A stretch of DNA of 64,000 nt from Rhodococcus sp. KRD162 (GCF_017168335.1 NZ_JABFAU010000086.1:1-64000); one strand, 5' to 3'. Shown: positions 39,857 through 48,878, counted from the first letter of the stretch. Notes: generated by a model not told the origin, from the letters alone. Numbers and translations: made by a program.

Positions 39857-40837
39857 TCAGTCCGCGTAGCGAACGCGCGGATCCAATGCGGCCGTGAGTA
39901 TGTCGGTCAACATCCCGGAAACGAGGACCGAGAGCGCGGTGAACAACGACACTGCGAGCGTGATGTTGATGTCCTGGCTGGTGATGCCGTAGATCAACCA
40001 GTCACCCATGCCGTACCACCCGAACACGCGCTCGGTGAACGTCGCGCCGGTGATCACCGCGCCCATACCGAAGGCGAACAACGTCGCCATCGGGATCAGC
40101 GCAGTACGGAAGCCGTGCTTGAAGATCGCACGGCCACGGGTGAGACCTTTTCCGCGAGCGGTGCGGATGTAGTCCATGTTCAGCTCGTCCAACATGGAGC
40201 TGCGCATGTAGCGGCTGTAACCGCCGATCGTGAACAACATCAGCACGATGGTCGGCAGCAACAGGTGCTGCGCTCGATCGACGATCTCGTTCATCAGACC
40301 TGGCGCGAGCGTTGTGGACGTCTCGCCGGTGTACTGGAAGAACTGACTGCCGGTGCTCTGATTGACCTGCACGGCCAGGTATTTGAGTACCGGAGCAAGG
40401 ACGAGGATCGGTGTGCTGATGAGGATGAACGTCACGACAGTGGCGACATGGTCGAAGATCTTGTACTGCCGAACGGCCCCGTACGCACCCACGAGCGTCC
40501 CCAGCACCGCGCCGAGGACCGTGCCGAGCACCACCAACCGTAGCGAGACGAAAATGCGACGCCACAGCTCGTCGTTGACCGAACCAGCAGCGATCGTCTG
40601 GCCGAAATCACCGTGCAGCACCGCCCACAGCCACTTCAGGTAGCGCAATACCGGGTTGTCGTCGAGATGCAGGGCCGCACGCTTGGCGGCGAGAACCGCG
40701 TCCGATGGGGGTGGATTACGGCTGAGCAGATTGGACAGTGGATCGAAGGTGAGCGACGCCAGGAGATAGGTCAGAAACGTCGCGATGAGCAGCAGTACGA
40801 CGTAGTTGAGCAACCTCCGCGCAAGATAACCGCCCAC
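39857..40837 (-). CDS. DppB-type ABC transporter permease, first gene of the transporter operon
   Basis: A permease of about 326 residues with an initial helix in LLNYVVLLLIATFLTYLLAS and the EAA loop DYIRTARGKGLTRGRAIFKH, both characteristic of DppB/OppB. I choose the GTG at 40837, which has GGAAGG 9 nt upstream and matches family N-termini (GGYLARRLLNYV); the frame remains open to 40885. It is followed by dppC-, dppDF- and substrate-binding genes, so the importer is complete. Confidence 0.9.
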   Translation of the reverse strand: MGGYLARRLLNYVVLLLIATFLTYLLASLTFDPLSNLLSRNPPPSDAVLAAKRAALHLDDNPVLRYLKWLWAVLHGDFGQTIAAGSVNDELWRRIFVSLRLVVLGTVLGAVLGTLVGAYGAVRQYKIFDHVATVVTFILISTPILVLAPVLKYLAVQVNQSTGSQFFQYTGETSTTLAPGLMNEIVDRAQHLLLPTIVLMLFTIGGYSRYMRSSMLDELNMDYIRTARGKGLTRGRAIFKHGFRTALIPMATLFAFGMGAVITGATFTERVFGWYGMGDWLIYGITSQDINITLAVSLFTALSVLVSGMLTDILTAALDPRVRYAD

Positions 40838-41157
40838 GCGCAACCACCTTCCATCGAGCACCACAGCCGTGCCCGCTGGCACCACTCTCGGTATCTTTCA
40901 CACCGCGTGTTTCGTGTTTGTTTCATTAGCGGTGGAAACAGACATTCCACAAGATAGCAAAGCCGATTCGTCGTTTGTTCACGTTGCCGAAACTGACACC
41001 GCGACGTCGCACAACCCGGAACCCCGGGCGGCAGAACGACTCTGAACGGCCGAAACCCAAGGTTCACCTAACTCGTCTGCCCGAGGAACGAATACCCGAC
41101 AATGCGGACACGACGCAAGAATAGGTGCAGCGTACTCACCTCGGTAGATTCACGACC
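40838..41157. other. Divergent intergenic region with AT-rich stretch
   Basis: This gap separates the minus-strand peptide transporter from the plus-strand hypothetical gene. Its middle (about 40905-40985) is clearly richer in A and T than the surroundings and is the likely site of the transporter promoter. No confident -35/-10 pair, operator or RNA structure was found. Confidence 0.4.
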
Positions 41158-42132
41158 ATGACGACAGCCTCCACTCCCGACGGGTTCACCTTCGAGCGGT
41201 TCGACGTCACCGACGCCGGATCCATATCCACGATCTTCGCCGCCGAGGAGCACCGGTCCGGCCTGTACGTACTGCACTTCGCGAACAACGAGGCCTCCGT
41301 CGGATACTCCGATTCCGTCGCCGCACAATTCAGTGCCGACCTGCACATCTGGCCCGACATCGAGGCCATCGACTTCGCTCCGGGTACCGTCGAGGATCTG
41401 TCGACACTGACGGCCATCGTCTCGAAACTGGCTCCGCTCCGTCCACGCCCCTCGACGTCCGCAACGGTCGCTGATGCGCCGGGGGCGAAATCCGCACTCC
41501 CGAAGGAACGAGCCAAGCGCGCGACGCTCCAGGACGCGGCCGTCGGGCAGCGTCGCCGACAGTTCTGGGAACTGTCCGACCACATCGCCTACCCAGCCAT
41601 CCGCAGCACCGTCGCCGACTACATCAACTCCTCGATCCCCGACCCCGCCAACACGGCGAAATACCTGTGGCAGGTGACGGCACTGTCCGATCAGACCGAA
41701 CTGTCCGATCAGCCCGAAACCCCGGGGACCCGGCGCTTGGTGACGCTGACCTGCGGTGGTTTCGAGACGCTTCGGGTCGACGAGATCATGCACGACGACG
41801 ATGCGATCGAACTCGACCTACGGATCAACACGAACGTTCCGCGCGACCGAACGGACGAACAGCTGGAGGTCTCCAACGAGACCGTGAGCGCAGGACGCGG
41901 ACCATATCGGGAAGAGAGGGTGTGGTCCTGGTCGATCGACCTCGGGGCGCTGCTCGAGGAAGACGTGGACGTCGACTTGGGGATCGACGACGACACCTTC
42001 GACGACCTCGCCTACGGCCTCAATGCCCGGCTGATGCGCTCCGGGCGGTCGACGGCCGCGGCGACACACAACAACGATCTCGCTGCCGATCTGCTCGCCG
42101 AGGCGTACCGGCAACTGTTCGAGACCGAATGA
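41158..42132 (+). CDS. Hypothetical protein
   Basis: A 324-residue soluble protein without signal peptide or membrane helices that I do not recognise. It is acidic, and the C-terminus is well structured in appearance (ending NNDLAADLLAEAYRQLFETE). It contains an 18-bp tandem duplication at 41683-41718 that gives LSDQTELSDQPE. The ATG at 41158 is preferred over a GTG at 41125. Its stop overlaps the next start (ATGA), so it is translationally coupled to a gamma-glutamylcyclotransferase-fold protein. Confidence 0.7.
   Translation: MTTASTPDGFTFERFDVTDAGSISTIFAAEEHRSGLYVLHFANNEASVGYSDSVAAQFSADLHIWPDIEAIDFAPGTVEDLSTLTAIVSKLAPLRPRPSTSATVADAPGAKSALPKERAKRATLQDAAVGQRRRQFWELSDHIAYPAIRSTVADYINSSIPDPANTAKYLWQVTALSDQTELSDQPETPGTRRLVTLTCGGFETLRVDEIMHDDDAIELDLRINTNVPRDRTDEQLEVSNETVSAGRGPYREERVWSWSIDLGALLEEDVDVDLGIDDDTFDDLAYGLNARLMRSGRSTAAATHNNDLAADLLAEAYRQLFETE
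41683..41718 (+). repeat. 18-bp tandem duplication inside a coding region
   Basis: Two adjacent 18-bp copies, CTGTCCGATCAGaCCGAA and CTGTCCGATCAGcCCGAA, differ at one base and keep the frame. They duplicate the hexapeptide LSDQ(T/P)E in the hypothetical protein at 41158-42132. This looks like recent slippage. Confidence 0.85.
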
Positions 42133-42791
42133 CGGAGCAAGTCTGGTACTTCTCGTACGGGTCGAATCTGCTGCGCGAGAGATTTCTTGCGTACCTGACA
42201 GGTTCCGACGAGAACTCCGAGTTCGGTGCGCACCCACCGGCACCCTCGGCGGCAATGCCGGCGGACGAGCGTTGGCTGTGGATCGATCACCCGCTGTACT
42301 TCGCTGGCGTCTCGCGGCGCTGGGCCGGTTCACCGGCCTTCGTGTCGTTGACGTCCGATTCTGCGAACAGGTCTCTGGCGCACGGTTATCTGATCGATCG
42401 GGTCCAGTTCTCCCATCTGGCCGCCGTCGAGAACGTCGTCGAGTCCATCGATGTGACAGTGCCGCCGACTCTCGCAATCGGGCAGTGGTTGCACCTCACA
42501 GTGGATCGCAAGGGCGAGAGCTTCCGCGGGAAATACGATGCACTACTGCGACTTCCGGACATCGACGCAGTGCCGGCCTTCACGCTGACCAGTTCGATCC
42601 AGCGGGAACCCGGCGAACCGTCGAGCAGATATCTCGCGACGATTCGGCGCGGATTGCACTGCGCACCCATAGATCTGGACGTCGAGAACTACCTGAACGC
42701 AGCCATCGCGCGATCTGCGGAGCTCACTTCAACGCGTCGAGGTTCGTCTTCAGCAGCAGCACGTTGTAGTCCGACCACCGAGAAGCGGTGA
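42129..42791 (+). CDS. Gamma-glutamylcyclotransferase-fold protein
   Basis: A 220-residue protein with the N-terminal signature VWYFSYGSNLL, typical of the gamma-glutamylcyclotransferase/AIG2-like fold, which acts on gamma-glutamyl amines and related small molecules. A basic Arg-rich tail ends the protein. The ATG overlaps the previous stop (ATGA). The last 68 nt overlap the convergent DUF4185 gene, so the final 20 or so residues may be an extension caused by a lost stop codon. The precise substrate is unknown. Confidence 0.75.
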   Translation: MTEQVWYFSYGSNLLRERFLAYLTGSDENSEFGAHPPAPSAAMPADERWLWIDHPLYFAGVSRRWAGSPAFVSLTSDSANRSLAHGYLIDRVQFSHLAAVENVVESIDVTVPPTLAIGQWLHLTVDRKGESFRGKYDALLRLPDIDAVPAFTLTSSIQREPGEPSSRYLATIRRGLHCAPIDLDVENYLNAAIARSAELTSTRRGSSSAAARCSPTTEKR

Positions 42792-43992
42792 AGTACAGGT
42801 CTTTTCCGCTCGACATCGGATGAATGAACGGTGCGTAGATGCCGCCGGCCGTCTGATTGGCGTCGAGGATGGTCTTCGGTGCGCTCCACGGCCCCTCTGG
42901 ATTCTCGGCAGTACGTGCGACCAACGTGCGCGAGCGCTCGTCGCCGTACATCATCACGTAACGACCCAGGTAGTCGTTCCACGCCACCGACATCTCGCTG
43001 ACCGGCCCCTTGACGACAGCGACGGTGTCGCCGATGTTCGTCGACCACTGCTTTGCCGGATCCGGATCCTGCGTCGAGTACTCGTACTGGGTGAGATCCT
43101 CGATCGCCGACGGTGCAACCCGGGAGACGAAAGCATCACCGAATCGCCCGTTGGGAGTACCGAACTGATAGAGGTACTTGCCATCTCGGCCGAGTACGTA
43201 CGCACTCTGCTGAAACTTTCCCTGACTTTCGTGGACGTTGACGAAGCCGGGGATGGTGACACCCTTGTTGACGCGGATGGTCTTGGGGTCCGTCGTCCAA
43301 TTCTGGCCGTTGTCCGTGGATTTGGCGGTCGCGGAGTAGTTGGTGATCCAATTTCCGGGCGTTCCCCAACTCTGTACCGACATGTAGTTGATGTATTGGG
43401 TTCCGCCGATCGCGATGGCGGCGGTGGGGATCGTCGTGTCCTCGACGCTCGGAAGCTTTGCACTCGAGATGATCTCGGCGGCATAGCGTGGGTTGTTCGC
43501 CCTGACCACAGCACCGGAGGTGGTGGAGGCGGGATCGGCAGGACCGATCTCGATGCCCTTCGCCAGGTTCGTCGAGGCCTTGTCCGACCGGAAGAGCGCG
43601 TTGCTGCGCCACTGCGCGTTGCCGGAGGAGCAATCGCCGAACGTGTCACCGAACGCCATCAAGATCTGACCGGACCCGTTGTCCCAGGTGATGCCGAGAT
43701 CGGTGCCCGAGATCGCCAGATCGTTGTAGGTGTTGTTCACGCTGAGCGGGCCGGTGACCCAGGCGATGCTCTGGGTGTTGCCGGTGATCCGTGGCAGTGG
43801 CCCCTGCGGGCCCTGCGGGTTCTTACCCGACATTCCTGCGCTGCCGGACGATCCGAACAGGGGCGACGAGCCCGGTCCGCCGAGACCGCCACATGGTTCC
43901 GCCGAGACGGTCGGCGCGGTCAGAGCGCTGAGCCCGCTCACCGCCAGTGCCAGTACAGCCCCGGCAGCGATCTGCCGACTACGTACACGCAT
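42724..43992 (-). CDS. Secreted DUF4185-type protein
   Basis: A 422-residue exported protein. A Sec signal peptide covers about residues 1-31 (basic MRVRSRQ, hydrophobic core, cleavage near VSA). The mature part resembles the DUF4185 family found in mycobacteria and rhodococci, with beta-propeller-like repeats such as ILMAFGDTFGDC and YMSVQSWG and the late motif RYVMMYGDERSRTL. The fold recalls glycoside-hydrolase or sialidase-like propellers, but the function is unknown. The start is placed at the ATG before the signal peptide; the frame is open for another 37 codons upstream. Confidence 0.8.
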   Translation of the reverse strand: MRVRSRQIAAGAVLALAVSGLSALTAPTVSAEPCGGLGGPGSSPLFGSSGSAGMSGKNPQGPQGPLPRITGNTQSIAWVTGPLSVNNTYNDLAISGTDLGITWDNGSGQILMAFGDTFGDCSSGNAQWRSNALFRSDKASTNLAKGIEIGPADPASTTSGAVVRANNPRYAAEIISSAKLPSVEDTTIPTAAIAIGGTQYINYMSVQSWGTPGNWITNYSATAKSTDNGQNWTTDPKTIRVNKGVTIPGFVNVHESQGKFQQSAYVLGRDGKYLYQFGTPNGRFGDAFVSRVAPSAIEDLTQYEYSTQDPDPAKQWSTNIGDTVAVVKGPVSEMSVAWNDYLGRYVMMYGDERSRTLVARTAENPEGPWSAPKTILDANQTAGGIYAPFIHPMSSGKDLYFTASRWSDYNVLLLKTNLDALK

Positions 43993-44134
43993 GGACGAAC
44001 CCACCGTTTCCCGTGTGACCCACGATACTGATGTGACTGATGGGACGAGTGTTACGTAAATCGACCTGTCGCGCAACAAATGAGGCGTGTCGGTGCTTGA
44101 CAAATTGCCTACGGCGAGAATGACACTCGTGTGA

Positions 44135-44548
44135 TTAGCCGCCGATCATCCGGGCATGCGCAGTGTCCAGCCCAAGGAGCGCAGCCCCCTGCACGACAAC
44201 GGCCGCGCCGTGACCCAGCGCCTGGTCAGCGGTGATCCTGCCACCGAACCTTGGCCTGCGGACGGCGACATGTGCACCGGCCGCAATGTAGAGGACGTCG
44301 AGACCGGCATTGATCCACAGCAGCCGGTGCAAGTTCGCTGCCGTCGGAGGCTTCGAACTCAGCGCACCGGCACCCGCGATAGCCAGATCGATCGCGCCCC
44401 ACCCGGCCGTCTGCAGACCGAACGCTCGACGCGCCGGCGACGAGTCGCACGACGCCAACACCGTTCCGGCGAGCACACTTCCGACACCCCAGACAGAGAG
44501 GCGACGGCCGAGCCGCTGAGCCACGAGGGGAGCTTCGATTGCTGTCAT
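44135..44548 (-). CDS. Small polytopic membrane protein, unknown function
   Basis: A 137-residue protein with about four hydrophobic segments, including SVWGVGSVLAGTVLAS and ALGHGAAVVVQGAALLGLD. The pattern FGLQTAGWGAIDLAIAG followed by LLWINAGLDVLYIAAG occurs in a family of small bacterial membrane proteins of unknown role. There is no operon partner. The assignment as a real gene rests on its protein-like hydrophobic periodicity. Confidence 0.7.
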   Translation of the reverse strand: MTAIEAPLVAQRLGRRLSVWGVGSVLAGTVLASCDSSPARRAFGLQTAGWGAIDLAIAGAGALSSKPPTAANLHRLLWINAGLDVLYIAAGAHVAVRRPRFGGRITADQALGHGAAVVVQGAALLGLDTAHARMIGG

Positions 44549-44656
44549 GGTTGCCAGTGTGCCGTGTTCGGCGGCGGAGGCGGTCCGTAACGCGCGGTCG
44601 CTTGCAGCCGATCCAGTGCGGACCGAGTATTCGTGCTCGAAACGAACGGAGCCACC

Positions 44657-44989
44657 ATGCTGAAGAAGATTCTCGCCACAACTGCACTGACAATCGGCGG
44701 CGCATTGCTCTTGGCTCCTACGGCGTCGGCGGCGCCCGAGGACAACCCGTTCGGGCCGCAGGACTGGACCGATTACTTCGTGAGTGCCTTCGATCCTGCG
44801 GCGTACAGCAGCGCGAGCGACAGGTCATTGATCATCAGTCCGTTCGGCACCAGCCTGCAGATCGACTGCTCGTCATTCCACGCGCGTACCTGGTGCACCC
44901 AGAACGGTCGCGGCTTGACCCAGGTACGGATCCCAACCGGGTCCTCGGAGTGGGACTACCGGACTCTCTTCGTCTACAACCCGTTCTGA
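44657..44989 (+). CDS. Small secreted protein
   Basis: A 110-residue protein with a clear Sec signal peptide (LKKILATTALTIGGALLLAP, cleavage near ASA). The mature part is about 85 residues, has two Cys (IDCSSF and TWCTQN) that may form a disulfide, and ends in an aromatic-rich LFVYNPF. CGGAG lies 5 nt upstream of the ATG. I do not recognise the family. It is convergent with the peptide deformylase gene and ends 20 nt from it. Confidence 0.75.
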   Translation: MLKKILATTALTIGGALLLAPTASAAPEDNPFGPQDWTDYFVSAFDPAAYSSASDRSLIISPFGTSLQIDCSSFHARTWCTQNGRGLTQVRIPTGSSEWDYRTLFVYNPF

Positions 44990-45009
44990 CGGCGACGAAG
45001 CCGAATTGC

Positions 45010-45576
45010 TCACCAACCGAACGGGTTGGAGTCGGATCCGGGTAGCCAACTGTTCCCCGGCCCCGTCCACCCCCTGGCTTTGATCATCTTCTTCGCAGCT
45101 CGCTGATTGCGGCCGATCAGACGATCGAGATACAGGTGGCCGGCCAGATGGTCGCACTCGTGCTGCAGACACCGAGCCAGATAGCCGGTGCCCTCGACGG
45201 ACACCGGATTGCCCTCCACATCGACGCCGGTGACCCGTGCCCAGTCCGCGCGCCCGGTCGGATACCGCTCCCCCGGAACCGACAGACATCCCTCACTGTC
45301 CTCGGGGTCGGGCATCGTCTCCGGAATCTCCGAGGTCTCGAGCGCGGGATTCACCACGTGCCCGCGATGACGGACACCGCGGTCGCGTAGGTCGTAGACG
45401 AAGACCGCGCGCGGGTCGCCGACCTGGTTCGCGGCAAGACCTGCTCCGTGCGCTGCTGTGTTGGTCTCGAACAGGTCCTCGACGAACTTCGCCAGTTCCG
45501 CATCGAACTCGGCGACGGGAGCAGCGACGGTCGCCAACCTGGGATCGCCGGCAATGAGGATGGGTCGAATCGCCAT
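45010..45576 (-). CDS. def: Peptide deformylase
   Basis: A 188-residue metalloenzyme that removes the N-formyl group from nascent proteins. All three family motifs are intact: GAGLAANQ (motif 1), EGCLS with the metal-binding Cys (motif 2) and QHECDH with two metal-binding His and the catalytic Glu (motif 3). A C-terminal basic and Trp-containing tail follows. No strong ribosome binding site is seen at the ATG. It is divergent from the DUF2256/DUF3253 gene, with only 22 nt between the start codons. Confidence 0.95.
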   Translation of the reverse strand: MAIRPILIAGDPRLATVAAPVAEFDAELAKFVEDLFETNTAAHGAGLAANQVGDPRAVFVYDLRDRGVRHRGHVVNPALETSEIPETMPDPEDSEGCLSVPGERYPTGRADWARVTGVDVEGNPVSVEGTGYLARCLQHECDHLAGHLYLDRLIGRNQRAAKKMIKARGWTGPGNSWLPGSDSNPFGW

Positions 45577-45598
45577 GCGAGAAGGTTACTGTCGAAGC

Positions 45599-45994
45599 AT
45601 GGCCCATTCCCGTCGCACCACCGCCGCGCACCCCGCGGACAAGGTCTGCGCATCGTGCGGGCGGAAGATCGAATGGCGCAAGAAGTGGGAGAAGAACTGG
45701 GATGACGTCAGATACTGCAGCGACGCATGCCGTCGGCACAAGGTGAGCGGCACCGACACGGAGTTGGAAGACAAAATCAGATCTTTGCTCGACGCCCGAT
45801 CCCGCGATGCAACGATCTGCCCCTCCGACGTTGCCCGAGCTTTGTCCGACGACGGGTGGCGAGAGTTGATGGAGCCGGTCCGCCGCGCTGCGCGCCGCAT
45901 GGTCGACGCAGGTGAAGTCGAGATCACCCAGAAGGGATCCGTCGTCGACCCCTCCACCGCGAAGGGGCCCATCCGTATTCGATGGAAGCGCTGA
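45599..45994 (+). CDS. DUF2256/DUF3253-type zinc-ribbon protein
   Basis: A 131-residue protein with two parts. The N-terminal part has a Cys4-like ribbon, VCASCGRKIEWRKKWEKNWD followed by RYCSDACRRHK, as in DUF2256. The C-terminal part (LLDARSRDATICPSDVARAL, then RMVDAGEVEITQKG) resembles the winged-helix-like DUF3253. Such proteins are conserved but of unknown function; nucleic-acid binding is plausible from the ribbon and winged helix. The ATG at 45599 is chosen because the ribbon begins soon after it and the upstream part of the frame overlaps the def start. Confidence 0.85.
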   Translation: MAHSRRTTAAHPADKVCASCGRKIEWRKKWEKNWDDVRYCSDACRRHKVSGTDTELEDKIRSLLDARSRDATICPSDVARALSDDGWRELMEPVRRAARRMVDAGEVEITQKGSVVDPSTAKGPIRIRWKR

Positions 45995-46042
45995 CCAGCA
46001 ACGTCGGAATGTCTGTCGGTGGGTGGGTATAGCTTGTGCGGT

Positions 46043-47668
46043 GTGAAGGCATGGGGGGATGTGTTCGAGCTCGCGGACCAGGATTTGGTCTCCGAGCTCG
46101 CTGCCGTGACTTCCGACGAAAATGTTCTTGCTGCAGCGAGATTGACGCTGCTCGCCGAGATCGAACGCCGTGGTCTGGCGATGAAGCTCGGGCATTCGAC
46201 CGTGACGCGGTGGTACGCGAGATCGGTGCGGATCACCGACGGGTCCGCTGCCCGCCAGAGTGCGTTGGGGCTGTGGCTCACCGAATGGCCCGCCGTGCTC
46301 GATGCTCTCGCCGGTAGCGAGATCCACGCGGCGCATGCCTCGGCGATCGCCGACGGGTACGCCACGGTCGTGGTGGCCGACCCGACCCTGGACCAGCGAC
46401 ACCGCGAGGCCGTCGTCGCGGAGTTGCTCGAGACTGCGCGCGGTACTACCGCCGGTCAGGTCGCCACCCGTGCGCAGGCGTTGGCGCATTCGGCGGCCGA
46501 CGAGGCCAGGGCACGGCACCAGAAGGCGGAGAAACAGCACCGCGAGTGGGAGCAGGAACAGGCCCGCCGCACCGGCGACGATGCAGGTGACGATGCCGGT
46601 GCCGGGGACGCTGATTCGGCTGCTGCTGGTGGCGGCTATTCGGGTGCCGGTGATGGCGCTGCTGGTGATGGTGCTGCTGGTGATGGTGCTGCTGGTGGCG
46701 GTGATGGCACTGCTGGTGGTGAGGGCGCTGCTGGTGGTGGTGCGGGCGTCGGCGGTCCGGTACCGCAGGGACCGCCTCCGGTGCCGGTGTCGGAGAACCC
46801 GGATCTCAATCGATTCGATCTGCACCCTCTCGCCGATGATCGGTTCCAGCTCAGCGGCAACGTCGACCGGTTGATGGCCGAGAAACTCCTCACCGCGCTC
46901 TCGCCGTTGACTGCGCCGCGGCCCGGTCCCGGTGGTGCACGTGATCCTCGCAGTCCGTCGAAACGCCGCGCTGATGCACTCGATCTGATGATCGACCGAC
47001 ACCTGCGCGGTAGGGGTACCGGCGCAGCGGGCGGGTCCCGGGCGTCGGTGCATCTCATAGTTCCGTTGCGGGACTTGCTCACCCACAGCGGCAAGCAGCA
47101 GACCGGAAGCGTCACACCGGATTCGACGGGAACGACCACCGCCGCCAGCACTTCGGACGATGACGCCGCTGCGACTGCCGGTGGTGCTGGCGCTGGCGGT
47201 GGCGCGCAGAAGTCGACGGTGGGGCCGGGAGATGTTCACTGGCCGTTCCACCTCGACTGGACCGGGCCGATGAGCCGCACCCTCGCCGAGTTGCTCACCT
47301 GCGACGCCGACCTGACCCCCGTCATCGTCGACCACCACGGCGTCCCACTCGCCCTCGGACGGACCACCCGACTGGCGACCGAGGACCAACGCACCGCCCT
47401 GACTATCCGCGACCGATGCTGCGTGATGTGCGGACGCCCGGCCCCATGGTGCCAAGCCCACCACATCGCATTCTGGGAACACGGCGGCACCACCGATCTG
47501 AACAACCTCGCCCTCGTCTGCGGAGAATGCCACCGCCTCGTCCACCACGGTCACTGGCAACTGGCTATGGGCACCGACGGCCATCCCTACGCCATCCCAC
47601 CCGACACCGTCGACCCCACACGACAACCCATCCCCAGCTACCACCGCCGAAAACAACGAGCCGCCTGA
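46043..47668 (+). CDS. DUF222/HNH endonuclease-domain protein (13E12-type)
   Basis: A 541-residue protein with an N-terminal helical DUF222 region, a low-complexity Gly/Ala/Asp linker, a second DUF222 part and a C-terminal HNH domain: CVMCGRPAPWCQAHHIAFWE and LALVCGECHRLVHHGHW. Two CxxC pairs hold zinc, and the HH and H residues form the betabeta-alpha-metal nuclease centre. The family is highly repeated in mycolic-acid bacteria (13E12 repeat proteins), and its role is unsettled. The GTG at 46043 (MKAWGDVFELADQDL) is preferred over 46019. No mobile-element ends were seen around it. Confidence 0.88.
   Translation: MKAWGDVFELADQDLVSELAAVTSDENVLAAARLTLLAEIERRGLAMKLGHSTVTRWYARSVRITDGSAARQSALGLWLTEWPAVLDALAGSEIHAAHASAIADGYATVVVADPTLDQRHREAVVAELLETARGTTAGQVATRAQALAHSAADEARARHQKAEKQHREWEQEQARRTGDDAGDDAGAGDADSAAAGGGYSGAGDGAAGDGAAGDGAAGGGDGTAGGEGAAGGGAGVGGPVPQGPPPVPVSENPDLNRFDLHPLADDRFQLSGNVDRLMAEKLLTALSPLTAPRPGPGGARDPRSPSKRRADALDLMIDRHLRGRGTGAAGGSRASVHLIVPLRDLLTHSGKQQTGSVTPDSTGTTTAASTSDDDAAATAGGAGAGGGAQKSTVGPGDVHWPFHLDWTGPMSRTLAELLTCDADLTPVIVDHHGVPLALGRTTRLATEDQRTALTIRDRCCVMCGRPAPWCQAHHIAFWEHGGTTDLNNLALVCGECHRLVHHGHWQLAMGTDGHPYAIPPDTVDPTRQPIPSYHRRKQRAA
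46649..46732 (+). repeat. 15-bp tandem repeat coding a Gly/Ala/Asp linker
   Basis: The unit GGTGATGGYGCTGCT is repeated about five times, with small insertions in the later copies, and encodes GDGAA repeats in the HNH protein linker. Codon choice switches to GGT/GCT here, unlike the GC-ending codons around it, which fits slippage expansion. Confidence 0.85.
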
Positions 47669-48040
47669 ACATCAGCCGCGCATCGATCTCGCACACGCAC
47701 CGCACGCTCGCGAGCGCGTCGAACAGCGCGATCCGCGATTTCACGTGGTCGAACCACGCCTTCGCCGACAACGCCTGCCCGCCCATGAAGAGGACGACCG
47801 CTCTCGCGGCCTCGACCCACCCGCCGTTCGGGGCACACATGACTGCGACACCTCGGGCGATTCGCAGCACCCATCGCACACTCGAGTGGACGGAAAAGCG
47901 CCCCACCCGGTTCGCCGTCGGACATATCGGTGCCATCGGCGTCGACGACGCGAGTCTCGACGAAGAGAACCTCAACCCATCCACCCCGGGTTTGGCTGCC
48001 CTTAGGGTTCGCTCCATGTCATTGGGGCATCCGTCTACGC
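47669..48040. other. Intergenic stretch without a supported gene
   Basis: This 372-bp gap follows the HNH gene. A minus-strand frame through it (47565-48107) contains a protein-like patch (GGQALSAKAWFDHVKSRIAL), but it has no ribosome binding site, runs antisense into the HNH gene and matches nothing I know. It could be a decayed gene fragment. No promoter or repeat is obvious. Confidence 0.35.
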
Positions 48041-48574
48041 ATGACACTGAAACAAGCCCTCGACAGCCTCGAATCCGCCTCGTTCCTCGATGGAACCAGC
48101 AACGCAATCAACAGCGTCCTCGCGCCCGCGCTCGACGACACCCGCGTCGGCTCGGCGCTGCTCGGCCGGTGGATCGGGCACCCCATCCACCCCGCACTGG
48201 TCAATGTCACCGTCGGCAGTTGGACCAGTGCAGTGGCCCTCGATGTGATCGGTCGCCACTCCAGAGCGAGCAAGTTGGTCATCTCGGTCGGACTCCTCTC
48301 GGCACCGGCAGCTATCGCGACCGGCTGGGCGGATTGGTCGACGATGGACACCCGCCAGCGACGGGTAGGGATGATCCACGCGGCTTCGAACGCGACCGGC
48401 GTGTTCCTGTTCCTCGGCTCCTATCTACGACGCCGGAAGCAGACCGACGGCGCAGCGAAAGTTCTCGCAGCTGCTGGTCTCGCGGCGGCGAGCGTCGGCG
48501 GACTGATCGGCGGCCACCTCGCCTACGGCACGACCGGCAGTGACACGGGATCGGTGGGCCAACACCGCGCCTGA
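48041..48574 (+). CDS. DUF2231 membrane protein
   Basis: A 177-residue protein with the DUF2231 signature GHPIHPALVNVTVGSWT and about four membrane helices. The His pair in GHPIHP is the hallmark of the family and may bind haem or metal. DUF2231 proteins often accompany Rieske-type or oxidoreductase genes, but none is adjacent here. The ATG at 48041 is used; the preceding frame lacks protein character. Its function is unknown. Confidence 0.85.
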   Translation: MTLKQALDSLESASFLDGTSNAINSVLAPALDDTRVGSALLGRWIGHPIHPALVNVTVGSWTSAVALDVIGRHSRASKLVISVGLLSAPAAIATGWADWSTMDTRQRRVGMIHAASNATGVFLFLGSYLRRRKQTDGAAKVLAAAGLAAASVGGLIGGHLAYGTTGSDTGSVGQHRA

Positions 48575-48600
48575 CCATCGCGATCGAGTCGTCGAACTGC

Positions 48601-48710
48601 ATCCACGCTCGCCACCCCACACATCCACGCTCGCCACCCCACACATCCACGCTCGCCACCCCACACATCCACGCTCCTCACCCCACGCATCCGCGCTCCC
48701 TGTCCCAAAC
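48601..48710. repeat. 22-bp tandem repeat, about five copies
   Basis: Copies start at 48601, 48623, 48645, 48667 and 48689. The unit begins ATCCACGCTCGCCACC and ends CACAC. The first three copies are identical, the fourth has a few changes and the fifth degenerates. There are no spacers, so it is a minisatellite and not a CRISPR array. It lies 27 nt after the DUF2231 stop, upstream of the UvrA-like gene. Confidence 0.9.
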
Positions 48711-48878
48711 TTTCCCCGCTCCGGAAGTAGAAAACCCTCGCAGCCGGAGGCGTGCTCTGCACCCACGGCCGTCACCTCACATCGGAGTTCGACATGGGTC
48801 ATCACAGGCCAAGGTCAGATGCCCGGGTGGAACCGAGAGACCAGCTCGTCTGCTACGGATCTGACGCACACCGCATTT

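Noticed and set aside
45013..45029. Hairpin CCAACC-GAACG-GGTTGG as terminator
   Set aside because: It lies inside the last codons of the deformylase gene and the stem is only six pairs, so I do not call it a terminator.
45293..47656. 787-codon minus-strand open frame
   Set aside because: It runs antisense through the HNH nuclease and the DUF2256 gene and into the deformylase. The Ser/Thr/Ile-rich run in it is the complement of the GDGAA-coding repeat.
48601..48710. Possible CRISPR array
   Set aside because: The 22-bp units are directly adjacent, without spacers, and no cas gene is nearby. It is a tandem minisatellite.
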